The notes: generated from the sequence alone by a model not told the origin. DNA of 64,000 bases from JAJFUG01 sp964473155 (GCA_964473155.1 CAYYNT010000014.1:1-64000); one strand, 5' to 3'; counted from the first letter of the stretch, positions 31,157-40,470 are shown. Numbers and translations: made by a program.

Positions 31157-33676
31157 TCAGTTGCTCGCCCGGCGGACATCCGGCATGCGGATCGCCGGGT
31201 TGGCCTTGACAAAGGTGCTGAACGTGAACTCGAACCGTCCGCCCGGCAGGGTGATCAGGCTCAGGTTCGCCTGCCAGCAGTGCAGGTCGCGGCTGAGAAT
31301 GAATGTCTGGCCCTGAAGGCCGCTGCGTGAAAAGTTATAGCTGCTGCTGTAGACCAGGTGCCAGTCGCGGGTGGGATTGAATGTGAGCGACCAGCGCAGG
31401 CTCTGGTTGTTGTTCAGGCCGCCGCGCGTGCGGGCCAGGCTGTGGCTCAGGTTCACTGTCCAGGGCATGCTGCGGGCGTAGGACATGTCGCGCTGGTTCT
31501 CGTAGCGCTGCTGACGGGTCATGTCGAAAGCGCTGCCCTGATAATCCGGGTAACGCTGGCTCTCCAGATAGGCCTCCTCCTCCTGTTCCGCCATGCTGCC
31601 GCCCTGCTCCGCCTTGTACGTGCCGCGCAGGGTGAGCGTGGTGCTCAGGTTGTTCATGAACGGCTTGAAATGCTCCACCAGGCCCGGTTCCACGAGCTGA
31701 TGGTTCATCATGAGCTGAACGTTCAGGAAACTGGCCGGGCTGCTGGTGAACGAGGTGTTGAGGTCGCTCCAGCCCAGTGTGTCGCGGCGGGCGGCGCGGA
31801 TAAGATCGTAGCCCAGGCTGTTTCGCACCGAGAACAGCTTGCCGTTTTTCACCCCCGGCTCCTGCCCCGGCTGCCCCTGGGCCTGCCTCGGCCCTGACGA
31901 CTGCGCCTTGCTCTGGTCCTCATCCGTGCGGTACTTGTAGTCGATATCGTTGGAGACAGTGAAATCCAGGCGGTTGACCCGGCTGGCGGGGCGGTCTCCG
32001 GCCAGGTCGGGCTGGTAGGTGTAAGTGAGCCGGGGCATTACGCTGTGACGCCAGCGGAAAACCGGCCCCACTTTCGGACCGTCGAACACGCCGTATATCT
32101 GGGTGGAGAACGAGCTGGACAGGTTCAGGCTCTGGCGGGTGTCGAAACCCGTATCTGTCGCCTGATTGTCGCGGCTGGTCTCGGCTGAGTAGCGCAGGCG
32201 CGGGTTTATCTTGAGCCAGCCGTAGAGGGTCTGCGGCGTGTCGAAATCCATGCTGCCGCTGGCCCGGTGGACGCTCCGGGTGTCGGCGGTCTCGCTGCCG
32301 CTACGGGTGTTGCTGTAGGCGGTCGAGGCGCCCCAGGTCATGTTGTAAAGCCAGCCCGCATTGATCAGCCCGGCGCGGCGCGGAAGGTTCCGGCTGCGCT
32401 CCGGGAAAAGGCTGCGCTTGTTCAGGCTTAGCGCCAGCGAGGGCAGCGTGGAGGTGGAGGTCCCCTGCTGCAGCATCTTCTGATGGTCCAGGGTAGAGCT
32501 GATATAGCCCCAGGAGGGACGCCAGGAGAAAGTGGCCCGGCTTTTCAGGCTCTGGCGCAGGACATCCTGGATGTCGAACGCCGTGCGGCTCAGCAGGTTC
32601 CGGCTGCTGGTAAAATTGATCTCCCCGTTAAGACGGCCCTTTTCTCCGACATTCTGGTTGTGGCGGCCGAAAATACTGTAATCCGTGGAGCCGTTGGACT
32701 TGTCCCAGATGCGCCGCAGGTCGAATTCCCCATCATACCCGTATCGCTCGCGGTAGCGGGTGCGCCCGCGAAGGGTGGTCTGGCTGGAGGTGCGGATATC
32801 CAGCGCCCCCATCACGTCCACATTGTCGTTTATGGCCCAGAAATATCCCAGGTTGCCTATCGTGCGGCCCGTGCCGGAGCTGCGCATCACGCTGTTCAGA
32901 CCGATACGCGGCTGGAGTATTCCGCTGACCCGGTTGCCCCGAGTGACCGGAAAGAACACGAACGGCAGGGCGAACACCGGGACCCGTCCCACCTTGAGCA
33001 CCACCGGTGCGGCGAACACCCGGCGGTCACGGATCACTTTTATCCGCGGGCTTTCGAAATGGTAGTGGCTTCCCGGCTCGGTCAGGTCGCAGGTGGTGAA
33101 CGCGTTGTCCGCGCCATAGATGCTGTCCGGGCCGACCTTGCTCAGGCGGCGGCTGTCCAGGATCCAGTCGCCGAACGTGGTGTGCCCGCCCGAGATCATG
33201 CCGCGGTCGCGCTCCACGTTGTAGCGCATCTGCGTCCCCTCTATTTTCTCGGTCCCGTCATCCAGCGCGGGTTTCCCGCTGACAAATATCTCCCCGGTCA
33301 GGCGGTTGTAGGCGATAAGAGAATCGGCCTGCACTTTCTGTCTGTTCTGGGTCACCTCGGCCTTGCGCTGAAGAAGCATCACCCCGCGGCGGACCAGGAA
33401 AGTGATCTGCTCCCCGCTGTAAATGATCGTCTCACTGCCGCCGCCGCCCAGTTCGGCAAGGGCGCGCATGGTGGAGTCCGGCTCGGGGATATTCGATTTT
33501 GAGGTGAGGGAATCGGCAATCGAGGCGGCAGTGTCCCCAACAGCTTTGGAAAGGCTGCGCGGGACGGAAGTTCGCCCAAGCGGCGCCCCTCTGGGCGCAC
33601 CGGCTTCCACAGCCAGCGCGGTCAGCAGAAGGGCGGCGAGAATGACAGGGGGCAGCGCGGTCAGTCTTATCGCCAC
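31157..33676 (-). CDS. lptD: LPS-assembly protein LptD (outer membrane)
   Basis: Outer-membrane barrel that inserts lipopolysaccharide with LptE. The 839-residue product has a signal peptide (AIRLTALPPVILAALLLTALAVEAG) and an OstA/LptA-like periplasmic beta-jellyroll domain (about 85-230: ETIIYSGEQITFLVRRGVMLLQ, KVQADSLIAYN, PALDDGTEKIEG). The long barrel has alternating strands; FPVTRGNRVSGILQPRIG marks the LptD barrel start. The start is a GTG at 33674-33676, six bases after GGAG; an ATG at 33769 would overlap tatC by 76 bases. It is 17 bases downstream of tatC. Only a few cysteines are visible, so the E. coli disulfide pattern is not conserved. Confidence 0.9.
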   Translation of the reverse strand: MAIRLTALPPVILAALLLTALAVEAGAPRGAPLGRTSVPRSLSKAVGDTAASIADSLTSKSNIPEPDSTMRALAELGGGGSETIIYSGEQITFLVRRGVMLLQRKAEVTQNRQKVQADSLIAYNRLTGEIFVSGKPALDDGTEKIEGTQMRYNVERDRGMISGGHTTFGDWILDSRRLSKVGPDSIYGADNAFTTCDLTEPGSHYHFESPRIKVIRDRRVFAAPVVLKVGRVPVFALPFVFFPVTRGNRVSGILQPRIGLNSVMRSSGTGRTIGNLGYFWAINDNVDVMGALDIRTSSQTTLRGRTRYRERYGYDGEFDLRRIWDKSNGSTDYSIFGRHNQNVGEKGRLNGEINFTSSRNLLSRTAFDIQDVLRQSLKSRATFSWRPSWGYISSTLDHQKMLQQGTSTSTLPSLALSLNKRSLFPERSRNLPRRAGLINAGWLYNMTWGASTAYSNTRSGSETADTRSVHRASGSMDFDTPQTLYGWLKINPRLRYSAETSRDNQATDTGFDTRQSLNLSSSFSTQIYGVFDGPKVGPVFRWRHSVMPRLTYTYQPDLAGDRPASRVNRLDFTVSNDIDYKYRTDEDQSKAQSSGPRQAQGQPGQEPGVKNGKLFSVRNSLGYDLIRAARRDTLGWSDLNTSFTSSPASFLNVQLMMNHQLVEPGLVEHFKPFMNNLSTTLTLRGTYKAEQGGSMAEQEEEAYLESQRYPDYQGSAFDMTRQQRYENQRDMSYARSMPWTVNLSHSLARTRGGLNNNQSLRWSLTFNPTRDWHLVYSSSYNFSRSGLQGQTFILSRDLHCWQANLSLITLPGGRFEFTFSTFVKANPAIRMPDVRRASN

Positions 33677-33693
33677 GGACGACTCCGGCCGTA

Positions 33694-34539
33694 TCACTGC
33701 GAGTCGGCGGTTTTCTTCTTGCGCGCCACTACCAGCGAGATCCAGACACTGATCTCGTAGAGGAAACACATCGGCACGGCGACCAGAATCATACTGCCCG
33801 GGTCGGGCGGCGTAACCACCATGGCGATGATGAAGATTACCAGGATAGCGTGGCGCCGCTTGGACCGAAGGAACTCGGGAGTCACCAGACCCAGCCGGGC
33901 CAGCAGCATGACCACGATAGGAAGCTCGAACACGGCCCCGGTCAGGAGCACCATCTGGGTGGCCATGTCCAGGTACGAGCTGGCCGTGAGCATGAACTCG
34001 GTGGAGGCGAACTGGAATTTGGACAGGAACGCCATGCCCAGGGGCAGAGTGACATAGAACGCCATCACCGCGCCCAGCACGAACATGAACAGAGAGGCGA
34101 ACAGGAGCGGGAACACAACCCGCCGCTCTTTCTTCAGCAGAGCCGGGGCGACAAAGGCCCAGGCATGGTAGATTATGGCCGGGGAGGCAAACAGCAGGCC
34201 AAAGAAAAAAGACAACTTCATGGCGATCATGAAACCCTCTGTGGGCTTGATGATCATTAATTTACCATCCTTCAGATACGGCAATACCGGTTTGACTATT
34301 ATTGCGAGCAGATCGTATTTGGTGTTCAGCCAGAAACCCAGGACAATACCGGCAAAGATAAATGCCAGGCACCAGAGGATGCGCTGACGGAGCTCTTCCA
34401 GGTGATCCAGGAAAGGCATCTCGCTCCTGCGGTTGAGATCGTCCTCGTCGGGATTTCCGTACTCATCGAACTCTTTTGCCGCCTCGACCGCGCCGCCTGG
34501 ATTATCCACCTTCTCGGGAAGGTCCCTGCTTTCTGCCAT
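33694..34539 (-). CDS. tatC: Sec-independent protein translocase TatC
   Basis: Six-helix inner membrane receptor for twin-arginine signal peptides. The 281-residue protein has a charged extension of about 40 residues before the canonical start EMPFLDHLEELRQRILWCL. Motifs are YHAWAFVAPALLKKERR, the conserved TGAVFELPIVVMLLARLG and FIIAMVVTPPDPGSM. A substrate with a twin-basic leader is encoded nearby (the DUF362 protein). No tatA/tatB gene is in the window. It lies directly upstream of lptD, and a promoter candidate is at 34617-34645. Confidence 0.97.
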   Translation of the reverse strand: MAESRDLPEKVDNPGGAVEAAKEFDEYGNPDEDDLNRRSEMPFLDHLEELRQRILWCLAFIFAGIVLGFWLNTKYDLLAIIVKPVLPYLKDGKLMIIKPTEGFMIAMKLSFFFGLLFASPAIIYHAWAFVAPALLKKERRVVFPLLFASLFMFVLGAVMAFYVTLPLGMAFLSKFQFASTEFMLTASSYLDMATQMVLLTGAVFELPIVVMLLARLGLVTPEFLRSKRRHAILVIFIIAMVVTPPDPGSMILVAVPMCFLYEISVWISLVVARKKKTADSQ

Positions 34540-34616
34540 ATATTTGTGCCACTCTTGAAGAATGCCCGCTGTCAGGCCGCCGGACTCTCCGGTCAGGCCG
34601 GAAATATCAAGCTGAT

Positions 34617-34645
34617 AATATACTTATCAATCGCGTTAAGAGCAA
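34617..34645 (-). promoter_or_regulatory. Candidate promoter for tatC-lptD
   Basis: Minus strand: TTGCTC (34640-34645), 17-base spacer, TATATT (34617-34622), about 75 bases upstream of the tatC start codon. Confidence 0.45.
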
Positions 34646-34697
34646 GGCTGACATCGGAGAGCGCATAACCGGACCTGCCGCCGATCCCTGTACAGAC

Positions 34698-34726
34698 TTG
34701 GCTTTTGAACGCCACCGGATTATCTT
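34698..34726 (+). promoter_or_regulatory. Candidate promoter for mazG
   Basis: Plus strand: TTGGCT (34698-34703), 17-base spacer, TATCTT (34721-34726), about 30 bases upstream of the mazG start codon. It is divergent from the tatC promoter. Confidence 0.4.
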
Positions 34727-34760
34727 TCATTTTATACACTCCAACCGGCAAGAGGAGCTA

Positions 34761-35624
34761 ATGGATACAGAGAAAAAAGATTTCGACGGCATACGCACGG
34801 TGGAAGAACTCAAGCAACTGGTGGCTTTCCTGCGTTCTCCGGAGGGCTGCCCCTGGGACCATGAACAGACCTCGCGCTCGCTCAAGCCTTACCTGCTGGA
34901 AGAGGTCTACGAACTGCTTGAGGCTATTGAAAGTTCAGATCCGTCACACCTGTGCGAGGAACTGGGCGATGTTCTTATGCACCTCTGCTTCCAGGTCTCC
35001 CTGGCCGAGGAGGCCGGCAGTTTCACCCTGCCGGACGTAGTGGCGAAAATACGCGACAAGATGGTCCGCCGCCACCCGCATGTCTTCGCCGGGGCGAGGT
35101 TCGCCAGCCGCGAGGACCAGCTGTTCGCCTGGGAACAGATCAAGAAGAACGAAAAAGAAAAAACTCTGCCCGCCGGGGGCCAGGCTCCCGAGCGCTCGGT
35201 GCTGGATGGTCTGCCGAGAAACCTGCCGCCGCTGCTCAAGAGTTATCGCATCCAGGGAAGGGTAAGCAAATACAATTTCGACTGGTCCGGGCCGCTGGAG
35301 GTGTTCGACAAGGTCGAGGAGGAGATCGGCGAGCTGCGCCAGGCGGTGGAGACAGGCCACAGGGATTCGATGGAGGAGGAAATCGGGGACCTGCTGTTCT
35401 CGGTGGTGAACCTTGCCCGCCTTCTCGACGTGCACCCGAAGTTAGCCCTGGAGCGCACGAACGCCAAGTTCACCCGCAGGTTCAAGGCTCTGGAAAAAAA
35501 GCTCCGTCAGCGCGGCCTCCGCCTGGGCAGCCTTCCGCTCGAAGAACTTGACCGTGTCTGGGACGAGGTCAAGCGCGAGGAGCGGGAGGGTCAATCATCC
35601 GAACGGTCAGGCAAGAAAGCCTGA
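34761..35624 (+). CDS. mazG: Nucleoside triphosphate pyrophosphohydrolase MazG
   Basis: Hydrolyses NTPs and dNTPs to the monophosphate and pyrophosphate, a house-cleaning enzyme. The 287-residue length fits the two-domain MazG. The N-terminal domain has SPEGCPWDHEQTSRSLKPYLLEEVYELLEAI and EELGDVLMHLCFQ. The second has KVEEEIGELRQAVE and EEEIGDLLFSVVNLARLL, each with the EExxE...ExxD metal-binding pattern. The start is ATG 34761 after AGAGGAG. It ends 12 bases before the convergent GHL10-like gene. Confidence 0.95.
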   Translation: MDTEKKDFDGIRTVEELKQLVAFLRSPEGCPWDHEQTSRSLKPYLLEEVYELLEAIESSDPSHLCEELGDVLMHLCFQVSLAEEAGSFTLPDVVAKIRDKMVRRHPHVFAGARFASREDQLFAWEQIKKNEKEKTLPAGGQAPERSVLDGLPRNLPPLLKSYRIQGRVSKYNFDWSGPLEVFDKVEEEIGELRQAVETGHRDSMEEEIGDLLFSVVNLARLLDVHPKLALERTNAKFTRRFKALEKKLRQRGLRLGSLPLEELDRVWDEVKREEREGQSSERSGKKA

Positions 35625-35636
35625 TGCATCCAGCTT

Positions 35637-36893
35637 TCAACGCCCCAGCATCCAGGCCCGCACGCTCTGGAAAAACTGACGGTTGTTCTCCATGCCGTTG
35701 TACGAGAAAAAACTTATCCCGCCCGCTCCGAGCGGCTCGATCCGGTGTGCCCGCTCCATTGTCTGGGATACCGTGGTATCCCAGGCCCTTATTCCGGCCC
35801 AGACATTCCCCGCGCCCACAGCCAGGCAGGCGGCCTCGATCTGATCGTACACCAGGCCGGGCTTGCTGCTGTAAGCCATCGGGACCACGAAATCAAGCTG
35901 TCCCTGACGCACCCAGCGTGTCCAGTCCTGGGCGTAAGTGCGATAGGCCTGGCCGATATCCGGCTTGACCGCGGCCGACAGCGGCATACCAGGACGCACC
36001 TGGTTCAGATGGCCGCGCAGGGTTTCCACGAACTGCGTGACCAGCGAGGCCTTGAATGCCAGCCAGCGCTCGGACAGGCTGTCCACGGCGGCCCGTCCCA
36101 GACGGCTTTCGAGCTGTTCCCGCCCGGTTCGCAACTGAAGCGGATCCACACCGCACAGAGTCGCGAACTGCCGTCTTGCCGCCGGACTGTAATCCACCGC
36201 ATCCGCCGGGTAGCGGATATAATCCAGGTGCAGCCCGTCCACCGGATAGCGGCTGACCAGGTCGAGCAGGAACTTTTCCAGTTCCCGCGCCGATTCAGGC
36301 TCGGCCAGGCTGCGGAAAGCCCCCTCGATCCTGAGTTTCGCATAGCGCTGGAAAGGATATTGGCTCATGCGCTCTCCGGAATAATTCATCATTATCCATT
36401 CAGGATGGGCCTTCACCACGTGGGCGTTGTCCCGGGGAAGTTTTGGCGCCGACCACACCAGCAGCGTATTGACCCAGGCGTGAACTTCGATGCGACGGGC
36501 ATGTGCTTTCTCCAGCACATAGGCCAGCGGATCGAAAGCTCCCGCCACCCGCTCCGCATAGTCCTCGGCCGGCGGGAATACCCTGGAAGGGAAATAGGCA
36601 TCCGCGCGCCCGCTCACCTGAACGAAAAGGGTGTTGAACCCGGCCCCGGCCGCCTGCTCGATCATGCGGTCAATGCTTTCGCGGGAAAGAAGGCTGGTCC
36701 GCACGACCCACATGGCCCGTCCGCCATTCACCGTCCGTTCCGCAACCTTACCCTCTTTCGCTCCCGCCGACGGCCGCATCCGTATTGTGGCTTTCCTGGC
36801 CGCGAATGTTTCCTGAAAAGCCACACTCGTTATTATAAGCAGCGCCAGCGCCATTTTAAGTCGCATCCGCCCGATCCACTCCTGCTTATTCAT
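35637..36893 (-). CDS. Exported glycoside hydrolase-like protein (GHL10/DUF187 type)
   Basis: A 418-residue TIM-barrel protein with a signal peptide (hydrophobic about residues 13-31, cleavage near FAARKA). Motifs are AMWVVRTSLLSRESIDRMIEQA, FNTLFVQVSGRADAYFPS, RIEVHAWVNTLLVW, the signature VDGLHLDYIRYP and AAVKPDIGQAYRTYAQDW with FVVPMAYSS. These match the glycosyl-hydrolase-like GHL10 family, thought to act on cell-wall or surface glycans. The start is the ATG at 36891-36893; an internal ATG at 36866, just before the hydrophobic core, is also possible. It lies downstream of the ribosomal cluster terminator and is not part of that operon. Confidence 0.85.
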   Translation of the reverse strand: MNKQEWIGRMRLKMALALLIITSVAFQETFAARKATIRMRPSAGAKEGKVAERTVNGGRAMWVVRTSLLSRESIDRMIEQAAGAGFNTLFVQVSGRADAYFPSRVFPPAEDYAERVAGAFDPLAYVLEKAHARRIEVHAWVNTLLVWSAPKLPRDNAHVVKAHPEWIMMNYSGERMSQYPFQRYAKLRIEGAFRSLAEPESARELEKFLLDLVSRYPVDGLHLDYIRYPADAVDYSPAARRQFATLCGVDPLQLRTGREQLESRLGRAAVDSLSERWLAFKASLVTQFVETLRGHLNQVRPGMPLSAAVKPDIGQAYRTYAQDWTRWVRQGQLDFVVPMAYSSKPGLVYDQIEAACLAVGAGNVWAGIRAWDTTVSQTMERAHRIEPLGAGGISFFSYNGMENNRQFFQSVRAWMLGR

Positions 36894-36905
36894 TTCATGT
36901 CATAA

Positions 36906-36952
36906 AAAAAGGTAAGGCATCGCGGGCGTTCCCGGCAATCCCTTACCTTTTT
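36906..36952 (-). terminator. Terminator at the end of the ribosomal supercluster
   Basis: Outer stem GGTAAGG (36911-36917) / CCTTACC (36941-36947), flanked by A and T runs on both sides, with an inner CGGG/CCCG stem. Read on the minus strand it follows rplQ by about 20 bases and ends in a run of seven Ts. Confidence 0.85.
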
Positions 36953-36971
36953 CAAGTCTCATAACTCAGTC

Positions 36972-37487
36972 CTATTCGGACTTTTTCTCTTCTTCCTTTA
37001 CTTCCACCGTCTCCGCCGGAGCAGTTTCCACCGCTTCCGGAGCCTGCGCGGCCTTGGCCGGAGCGGCCTCGGCGGCCGGAGTTTCCTTTTTCTTGCGGCC
37101 ACGGCGGCGGCGTCCGCCGGTCTTTTTCGTCTCTTCCTTGACCAGCTCGAAAATCACCATTGTGGCGTTGTCGCCCAGACGGTTGCCGAGTCTCAGGATA
37201 CGGGTGTAGCCGCCCGGACGGTTGCGATAGCGGTCGCCCAGAGCGCCGAACAACTTGTCCACAACTTCCTTGTCCCGTACTATGCGCAGGACAAGACGGC
37301 GTGCGTGCAGGTCGCCGCGTTTGGCGAACGTGATCAGTTTTTCCGCCAGCGGACGGGCCTCCTTGGCCTTGGCCACGGTGGTCTCTATCCGCTCATGCTG
37401 GAACAGGCTGGTCACCATGTTGCTGAGCATCCACCGGCGATGGCTCTGCGACCTGTTCAGGGCCCTGCCTTTTTTCATGTGTCTCAT
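36972..37487 (-). CDS. rplQ: 50S ribosomal protein L17
   Basis: Large-subunit protein near the exit tunnel. The core (residues 1-118) has the typical MKKGRALNRSQSHRRWMLSNMVTSLFQHERIETT and GGYTRILRLGNRLGDNATMVIFELV. An unusual tail of about 50 residues follows: first Arg/Lys-rich (TGGRRRRGRKKK), then Ala/Glu/Pro-rich and acidic. Total length 171 against about 120-130 for most bacteria. Last gene of the cluster, after rpoA. Confidence 0.96.
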   Translation of the reverse strand: MRHMKKGRALNRSQSHRRWMLSNMVTSLFQHERIETTVAKAKEARPLAEKLITFAKRGDLHARRLVLRIVRDKEVVDKLFGALGDRYRNRPGGYTRILRLGNRLGDNATMVIFELVKEETKKTGGRRRRGRKKKETPAAEAAPAKAAQAPEAVETAPAETVEVKEEEKKSE

Positions 37488-37582
37488 GAGTATTCCCTTA
37501 ATCGCTTGAAACCATTTTGAAGCTCACCGGTGATTATCCGGACGGCTCCAGTAACGTGTCGTCCCAGTCTCTACGCCGGCGT

Positions 37583-38614
37583 TCATTCCGCCGGTTCAGT
37601 CCTGATATCCTCGCCCTCATCGTCGAGGATTTCCCATTCGCCTTTTTCGTTCTTTTCCAGCTTCATCCCGAAATGCATCCCGTGACGGGAAAGGATTTCT
37701 GATATTTCATTCAGCGATTTGCGTCCGAAGTTCCGGAACTTGATCATCTCGCTCTCGGACTTCTGGACCAGCTCGCCCAGTGTCTTGATATTGCTGGCTT
37801 TCAGACAGTTGCTGCTGCGCACTGAAAGTTCGAGTTCCTCGACGCTGCGGTTGAACAATTCCTTGAGACGGTTCTTGCGCAGATCGGTGGCTGTCGGCTT
37901 GGATTCCTCAGGCTCGCTGAAAGTCTTGAGGAATTCGAAATGACGGATCAGCATCTCGGCCGCGTTGATCATCGCCTTCTCCGGCGTGATCGCCCCGTTG
38001 GTGTTCACCTTCATCACCAGCTTGTCATAATCCGTGCGCTGCCCGACACGCTGCTCCTCGACATCGAACGAAACCTTAACCACCGGCGAGAACAATGAGT
38101 CGATGGGAATGAACTGCGGATCATCATCCGGCGCTTCATGGCTGTTGGATGGATGATATCCGCGGCCGCATTTGACCATCAGCTCCATACGGACATTTTT
38201 CTTATCCTTCAGGCTGAACAGGTAAAGGTCCTTGTTCACCACTTCAAAACCCGGAGATGTCTGGATTTTTGCAGCCGTAACCTCGGCGGGATCATGCACC
38301 TCGAGCTTGCAGACTCCCTCGACTGTTTCCTCATCCCGGCGCTTGAGCACCACCCGCTTGAGGTTGATTATTATTTCCGGCATGTCTTCAACAATACCGG
38401 GAATGCTCGACAGTTCATGCAGCACGCCTTCCACCCGTACTCCCCAGATAGCGGCTCCCTCGAGCGAGGAGACCAGCACGCGGCGCAAAGCGTTGCCCAG
38501 GGTGATACCAAAACCCCGCTCCAGCGGATACACGCTGAATTCTCCATATGTCTCGGAGTAATTCCGGGTGTTCTTTTCTATTCTGGATGGCAGAACAATA
38601 TTCTTTAGATTCAT
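37583..38614 (-). CDS. rpoA: RNA polymerase subunit alpha
   Basis: The 343-residue alpha subunit dimerises to nucleate RNA polymerase assembly. N-terminal domain motifs are GEFSVYPLERGFGITLGNALRRVLVSSLEGAAIWGVRVEGVLHE, then GRGYHPS. The C-terminal domain that contacts UP elements and activators has LELSVRSSNCLKASNIKTLGELVQKSE and FGRKSLNEI. The start ATG (38612-38614) is preceded by GGGAGA; a longer frame upstream has no family similarity. Flanked by rpsD and rplQ as in the alpha operon. Confidence 0.98.
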   Translation of the reverse strand: MNLKNIVLPSRIEKNTRNYSETYGEFSVYPLERGFGITLGNALRRVLVSSLEGAAIWGVRVEGVLHELSSIPGIVEDMPEIIINLKRVVLKRRDEETVEGVCKLEVHDPAEVTAAKIQTSPGFEVVNKDLYLFSLKDKKNVRMELMVKCGRGYHPSNSHEAPDDDPQFIPIDSLFSPVVKVSFDVEEQRVGQRTDYDKLVMKVNTNGAITPEKAMINAAEMLIRHFEFLKTFSEPEESKPTATDLRKNRLKELFNRSVEELELSVRSSNCLKASNIKTLGELVQKSESEMIKFRNFGRKSLNEISEILSRHGMHFGMKLEKNEKGEWEILDDEGEDIRTEPAE

Positions 38615-38773
38615 GACCCGTATATCTCCCGCTTGAATTATCAAGCTTAAGGGGGAAATTAATCCCGGGTTAACATTACTTCCATCCTGCTGCGCAGCGT
38701 TCAGCCTCGGCCTCCCCGCCACGAACAGATCGCCTTTTCGCCGCGGGACTGCTTCCGGCCCCATCACTGCGGT

Positions 38774-39409
38774 TTACTTCGAGTACAATTCCACAATCAA
38801 CTGCTCATGCGTCGCCACCGGGATATCGGCCCGGCCGGGTATCTCGAGCATACGGCCGGTCTGCGACTTGTAATCCACGCTCAACCAGTTGACCGGCTCC
38901 TGCTTGCCGCGCCGCTCGATGGTCGAAAGGATCAGTCCGAGCTGACGGCTCTTTTCGCGCACCGAAATTTCCTCGCCCGGTATCACCTGATAACTCGGGA
39001 TGTCCACCACCTTGCCGTTGACCGTGATATGGCTGTGGCGCACGAGTTGCCTGGCGCTTTTCAGGCTGGGCGCAAGCCCAAGGCGGTAAACGATGTTGTC
39101 GAGACGGGTTTCGAGAAGCTGAAGAAGGTTCTCACCCGTGACACCGCTCTTGCGTGACGCCTTCACGAAATAGTTGCGGAACTGCTTTTCAAGCAAACCG
39201 TAAATCCGCTTGACTTTCTGCTTCTCTCTCAACTGCGTGTTGTAATCGCTGGTCTTGCGGCGGCGGGCGGCGTTCCTTCCGTGCTGCCCCGGCGCAAAAG
39301 CGCGACGCTCCACCGCACATTTGTCGGTGAAGCAACGCTCGCCTTTCAGGAAGAGCTTGGTCCCTTCCCGGCGGCAGAGTTTACAATTGGCATCCAGATA
39401 ACGTGCCAT
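38774..39409 (-). CDS. rpsD: 30S ribosomal protein S4 (zinc-binding form)
   Basis: Primary 16S rRNA-binding assembly protein, 211 residues. The N-terminus has a CxxC...C-x4-C set (CKLC and CFTDKC), so this is the zinc-containing form. The S4 RNA-binding domain begins near RLDNIVYRLGLAPSLKSARQLVRHSHITVNGK. In many bacteria S4 represses the alpha operon by binding its mRNA; I see no proof here. Lies between rpsK and rpoA. Confidence 0.97.
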   Translation of the reverse strand: MARYLDANCKLCRREGTKLFLKGERCFTDKCAVERRAFAPGQHGRNAARRRKTSDYNTQLREKQKVKRIYGLLEKQFRNYFVKASRKSGVTGENLLQLLETRLDNIVYRLGLAPSLKSARQLVRHSHITVNGKVVDIPSYQVIPGEEISVREKSRQLGLILSTIERRGKQEPVNWLSVDYKSQTGRMLEIPGRADIPVATHEQLIVELYSK

Positions 39410-39437
39410 TTAGGCTCCTCCAAAAATCACTGATATA

Positions 39438-39836
39438 TTATACACGCCTGCGCTTGGGCGGCCGGCATCCGTTGTGCGGGATCGGGGTGCAATCCCGGAT
39501 CGATTTAATGGTGAGGCCCGCTGCCTGAATGGCCTGGATCGCCGATTCGCGTCCGCTTCCAGGTCCCTGGACTTTAACGTGCACCCGCTTCATCCCCAGG
39601 TTTATCACCTCGCGCGCTGCGTTCTCCGCCACTGTCTGCGCAGCGAAAGGTGTACTCTTCTTCGAGCCTTTGAAGCCTACTTTGCCCGCACTGGCCCAAC
39701 TCACCGTATTACCGTTCAGATCCGTGATGGTAACGATGGTGTTGTTGAAACTGGCCTTGATGTGGGCCACTCCCTCGGCTTCCACCTTCTTGACCTTCTT
39801 TTTTACCTTCGATCCTTTTTTGGATGGACTGGCCAT
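39438..39836 (-). CDS. rpsK: 30S ribosomal protein S11
   Basis: Platform protein of the small subunit, 132 residues. Signature motifs are AHIKASFNNTIVTITDLNGNTVSWASAG, GFKGSKKSTPFAAQ, and the C-terminal DCTPIPHNGCRPPKRRRV. The short Lys-rich N-terminus is usual. Between rpsM and rpsD. Confidence 0.98.
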   Translation of the reverse strand: MASPSKKGSKVKKKVKKVEAEGVAHIKASFNNTIVTITDLNGNTVSWASAGKVGFKGSKKSTPFAAQTVAENAAREVINLGMKRVHVKVQGPGSGRESAIQAIQAAGLTIKSIRDCTPIPHNGCRPPKRRRV

Positions 39837-39909
39837 TGATACTCCTGTAAGTTTAAGATCGCACCGGACACGGACAAAATCGCTCCGTACTCACGGCGCA
39901 GGCTGCCTG

Positions 39910-40293
39910 TTATTTCTTAGCCTTGGCCTTCTTCTTACCCGCTATCGCCTTGCGCGGTCCCTTGTGCGTGCGGGCGTTCGTGTGCGTGCGCTGCCCGCGC
40001 ACCGGCAGGTTGCGGCGGTGACGGAGACCGCGGTAACAGCCGATATCCATCAGCCGCTTGATGCTCATGCTGATCTCGGTGCGCAGCGCACCCTCGACCT
40101 TGTAGTCCCGCTCGATCACACTGCGCAGACGGGCCGCTTCGTTATCCGTCAGATCGGCAACTTTGGTGTCCGGGTTAATCCCGGTCTTTTCGAGAATCTC
40201 GTTGGCCGATGCTCTCCCGATGCCGAAAATGTAAGTCAGGCCAATCTCAACCCGCTTATTCCTCGGGAGGTCTACTCCTGCTATACGAGCCAT
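39910..40293 (-). CDS. rpsM: 30S ribosomal protein S13
   Basis: Head protein that contacts the P-site tRNA and the B1 bridges, 127 residues. Motifs are MARIAGVDLPRNKRVEIGLTYIFGIG at the start, RHRRNLPVRGQRTHTNARTHKGPRK near the end, and a Lys-rich tail. First gene of the alpha part, 36 bases after rpmJ. Confidence 0.98.
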   Translation of the reverse strand: MARIAGVDLPRNKRVEIGLTYIFGIGRASANEILEKTGINPDTKVADLTDNEAARLRSVIERDYKVEGALRTEISMSIKRLMDIGCYRGLRHRRNLPVRGQRTHTNARTHKGPRKAIAGKKKAKAKK

Positions 40294-40329
40294 AAACTGT
40301 CTCCAGACTGGTATTGGCGTTAGGGGTTA

Positions 40330-40443
40330 TCAACCCTGACGTTGCTTGTGCTTGGGGTTCTTGCAGATAATACGCACTACCCCCCGCCGGCGAATGATCT
40401 TGCAGTATTCGCATATTTTCTTTACTGAACTGCGTACTTTCAT
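40330..40443 (-). CDS. rpmJ: 50S ribosomal protein L36 (zinc-ribbon form)
   Basis: A 37-residue protein, read directly from the sequence: it starts MKVRSSVKKICEYCKI and ends KNPKHKQRQG. The zinc ligands CEYC, a third Cys and a His (IICKNPKH) are all present, so this is the classical zinc-binding L36. Located between infA and rpsM, its standard place. Confidence 0.96.
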   Translation of the reverse strand: MKVRSSVKKICEYCKIIRRRGVVRIICKNPKHKQRQG

Positions 40444-40470
40444 CTTCACTCCACTGTCCTGGTATTTATA

